A stretch of DNA of 64,000 bases from Litoditis marina (Eukaryota; Nematoda; Chromadorea; Rhabditida; Rhabditidae), in the NCBI GenBank assembly GCA_964036275.1, contig OZ038438.1, positions 5,400,978-5,464,977 of the forward strand, given 5' to 3'. The notes beneath the pieces were generated by a model. It was not told the DNA's origin. It worked only from the letters and a program-made list of their open reading frames with translations, and did no database searches. Made by a program: the position numbers and the translations under genes. Below, piece after piece: positions 61,401-64,000 of this stretch (position 1 is the first letter of the stretch; each line of letters opens with the position of its first letter).

Positions 61401-64000
61401 ATTGTTCCATCTTCAGTCAGCACATAATGCTTTACGATCTGATGCATCAAAGTTCATTTAAGTAAAATAAAAACGAGCCTATCATTAATTTTTGACATAT
61501 CCGGCGAGATTGGAGTTGGTTCCTCATGTAATTACCTGAGGATGTCATGAACTGTCATCTCGCTGGTTAGACAAAACTGACTCCATTAGATGACGCGCAG
61601 AACGCGAGGTTTTATAGTCCTTGTCATTCCCTATCAGACTCTGGCAGAGTGCCAATGAAATTTACCGACTGCTGCCAAAGTTGCATTGATAGCGAGAACT
61701 ATCTCCTATAAGGTCGTCTAGCAGGACTTACCCTTTGACCAACTCCACACGTGTGACTGCAAACACTTTCCGGCAAAACACTACTGCGATCGAAGAACAT
61801 CACGTTCCTAAAGTGTCGTCACTAGCATACACAAATTTGGTCAGTATCAATATCAAGTACAAGAAATACGTACTGCTTGAAAGTCTTGGGTGTATATGTT
61901 GTAGGTGGAATGTACTTAAAGCAGCTGCTCATGAGATGAAACCTACTGTATTTGTCATCTGGGTTTAGTCTTCATGGTTAATACGTGCGTTGTACGTGGT
62001 GCGGAAATTTATCTTCACAGTCATTCAGTTATTTGTACATATATTCAATAACCACTTTTATAACCTAGGCAATCTAGATTGCATACAACTGGAAAGTATA
62101 GGTCTACGGAAAGACAGTAATTATTTTCGTCCGGTTTCCCTATTTTGGTGGCTCAGCTGATGATGACTACATCCTCTGAGAGGCTCAAAATCTTCTTGAT
62201 TAGGAGTCGAAACAGTTTTCAGTACATCGAATACTTCGCATACTCTCATAACTAGAAAATGAAAAGTGATAGCTTATTTTGTTTGAATAAACGGAACTAA
62301 ATGCACGTACCTCATGTCGGTCATATTCAACTCTTCCTCTCCTCGAATATTCATCGATTGGAAACTGCCCACCTCTGCGTACGGATTGTTTCGGTTTCGA
62401 CGTCCAACAAAATTGAGGATGTCGTACCTGAGAGATCGAAGAATTGAATTGAACGATCTGCTCAGGGAGGCGAGAATCGATACTATACATATCGGTCAAA
62501 AAAGTCGTGTTTGTAGTTTGATCTTCGGGCGATCTTCGCTTGTTTCTCACCGCTTTTGTAAGTCTCGGAGCAGAGCTTGGGATGATTTATAGTTTTATAA
62601 CAACGCTCTCAATACCAGGTGACACGGTCGTGTTGTGTATAATAGTGTGTTTCGTTTCATCTCAATTACAGACCGGACTCAAAATTTGTGACGTGATTAT
62701 AGACTATCATGCTATATGGATTAATTCCAAAATTTTCCGTGATAATCGAAGTACATGAATGAAAACAAATATTTTGGTTACATGTGACCTACCAGGCCGG
62801 CGGATCCCCGTGTCTATCAAAGTAAACGGGTTGTTTGAACTGATCCTCGTATGTGACATTCAACAGATACTGGTAGAGCAGAGTACCGTTGCGGGATAAC
62901 ATCTCAGTGCACAACGTGGAGTTGTCCCTGAACACAATAAAGTGATTTAAAATAATTGAATAAATACAAAAGGACAAAAGTAGCGGATCACAAACGGAAC
63001 ACCGTTTCGGTGGGCCAGATGGCGTCAGATTCTAGTGAATATCGTAGCAAAATGCTAGAACCAAACTGAAACCTCTGCTGATGACAAGTTTCGACACTTT
63101 TGTGTTATCTAAGAACCAACTACCCGTCGGTAATGTATACTCATAAGTTCTGGTTCAGCTTTGTCAGTACACTTGTGCTCAATTGGACCATTTGTATGAG
63201 CTTTTCTGCGGCGTAGATAGTAGATATAGTCCGTTTCATATGCACTGATACCTGTTGGCAGAGTGCCAAGATTTTCGGATGGCCATTTCTCAGAGCAAAC
63301 ATAATATGTCTGATTTTCTCAATTTTTGTGTTATTATGTAACAGAACAACCCCTGACAGAGATGTGCAGTTATTTGAAAAACCCCAAAATGGTGAACATT
63401 AGCTTGGAATATTCATTGGCACCCTGCCAAGTCTCAGTAGGAATGACCGCAAATATACCTGCATCTATCTTGATACATGGCCTTCAGTCCCATGGCTACG
63501 ACGCGTATTGAATTGATGACCTGCGATAGCTTCGGATCCTGGAAACAACACACCTCTATACTGCTAGTCTTTTGCACAGTCACGTGAAACATGTTGAACA
63601 CAGCAGAACTGAGGAGCGTGCAATGAAAAAGTGCACGATTCCTCATTAGAATGCTAGCTTCACGTGCGTATTCTACGTCTAGTAAATACAAAACGTACAC
63701 TTCATGTGAACCGTGGAGTAGCGCACAAACATCGATTGTGTGTGGACAAATCAACTTCATTCAAAGCCCCCCCCCCCATTCACTTGGCATTATCTCTCTT
63801 TTACTTGCAACATTAAGTAGCGACTACTTCTTCGATTTTTTCAATAACTGACTGCTGTACCTCTTTGTAGTTGTCATCCAAGTCTTCGTTGCCCGTGCAA
63901 ATACGAATGTTCTCGTTATTCTTATCTTCCTTCGAAACGGCGAACTGACAGTCGAACTTCTGCTGCCAAAACTCGCGAAACCAGGGGTTCACCGTGTTGT
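55402..64000 (-). CDS. mgl-2: Group I metabotropic glutamate receptor (mGluR1/5-like), N-terminus beyond window
   Basis: This is a class C GPCR for glutamate; group I members normally couple to Gq. Exons in transcription order: (64000)-63861, 63538-63459, 62927-62793, 62427-62311, 61783-61732, 61344-61221, 60816-60637, 59690-59618, 59415-59280, 58842-58736, 58473-58324, 58078-57881, 57620-57534, 56821-56718, 56163-56060, 55708-55535 and a last two-codon exon 55407-55402. Joined they give about 654 residues in frame. The back half of the Venus-flytrap domain (NPWFREFWQQKFDC, FVGRRNRNNPYAEVG) is followed by the cysteine-rich domain (CCWICETC, CQNCSIGHWP) and seven spans. RIARILAGSKKR, KKPRFLSTFSQ, LPENFNEAKFIGFTM and LHPEKNVRASYTTTKLIR are closest to group I. 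The cytoplasmic tail is about 190 residues. The final mini-exon is uncertain. Most of the ligand domain and the signal peptide are off the right edge. Confidence 0.93.
63580..63666 (-). repeat. Interspersed repeat, copy 2 (glutamate receptor intron)
   Basis: This is the inverse copy of 20081-20170, with the same CACGTG-flanked layout and interior (CGTGCACTTTTTCATTGCAC on the minus strand). It lies in the receptor intron 63860-63539. Confidence 0.8.

Noticed and set aside
61499..61596. Hairpin in a glutamate receptor intron (TCCTCA...TGAGGA core)
   Set aside because: The stem is short and broken by unpaired stretches, so it is not distinguishable from chance structure.

Overview
This is a eukaryotic window, almost certainly from a nematode. 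Genes are cut into many small exons (18 in the BOP1 homologue, 24 in the NOAH homologue, at least 17 in the glutamate receptor), with GT-AG introns mostly of 60-950 bases and pyrimidine-rich TTTCAG-type acceptors. Most start codons sit 0-8 bases after an unpaired splice acceptor, the mark of spliced-leader trans-splicing. A PAN+ZP cuticle-type protein of the NOAH/NompA family also points to Ecdysozoa. The median exon near 100 bases looks more like a diplogastrid such as Pristionchus than Caenorhabditis, but that is inference.

Layout: (1) 1.1-6.9 kb, plus strand, BOP1 ribosome-biogenesis protein. (2) 6.9-12.7 kb, gene-poor and rich in foldback and MITE-like repeats. (3) 12.7-22.3 kb, plus strand, NOAH-1-like apical matrix protein. 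(4) 22.7-38.1 kb, minus strand, a head-to-tail series in transcription order VAP/VPR-1, eIF4A3, a ZDHHC3/7-type palmitoyltransferase and GPAA1, with gaps of only about 320-500 bases. (5) 39.2-46.3 kb, plus strand, UBR7 then PIG-U, with CTF8 converging on PIG-U. (6) 46.9-51.2 kb, a repeat-bearing gap, then three very small plus-strand genes: a CEBPZOS-like protein, an unnamed 57-residue single-pass protein and COX19. (7) 52.5-54.0 kb, minus strand, a small Maf bZIP factor. (8) 55.4-64 kb, minus strand, a group I metabotropic glutamate receptor whose ligand-binding N-terminus lies beyond the right edge.

The genes are mostly conserved housekeeping functions: rRNA processing, exon-junction complex, ER contact sites, GPI-anchor transfer, palmitoylation, sister-chromatid cohesion and cytochrome oxidase assembly. 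Two of the five GPI-transamidase subunits (GPAA1, PIG-U) lie within 25 kb of each other. No clearly new multi-gene system was found. The most interesting material is operon-like packing, a dispersed G/C-tract inverted-repeat family sitting in introns, tRNA-derived SINE copies, two tandem duplications that copied a 5' splice site, and an orphan coding-like block in a VAP intron. Exon models were built by hand from reading frame, splice consensus and recalled homologues; each complete model closes in frame.
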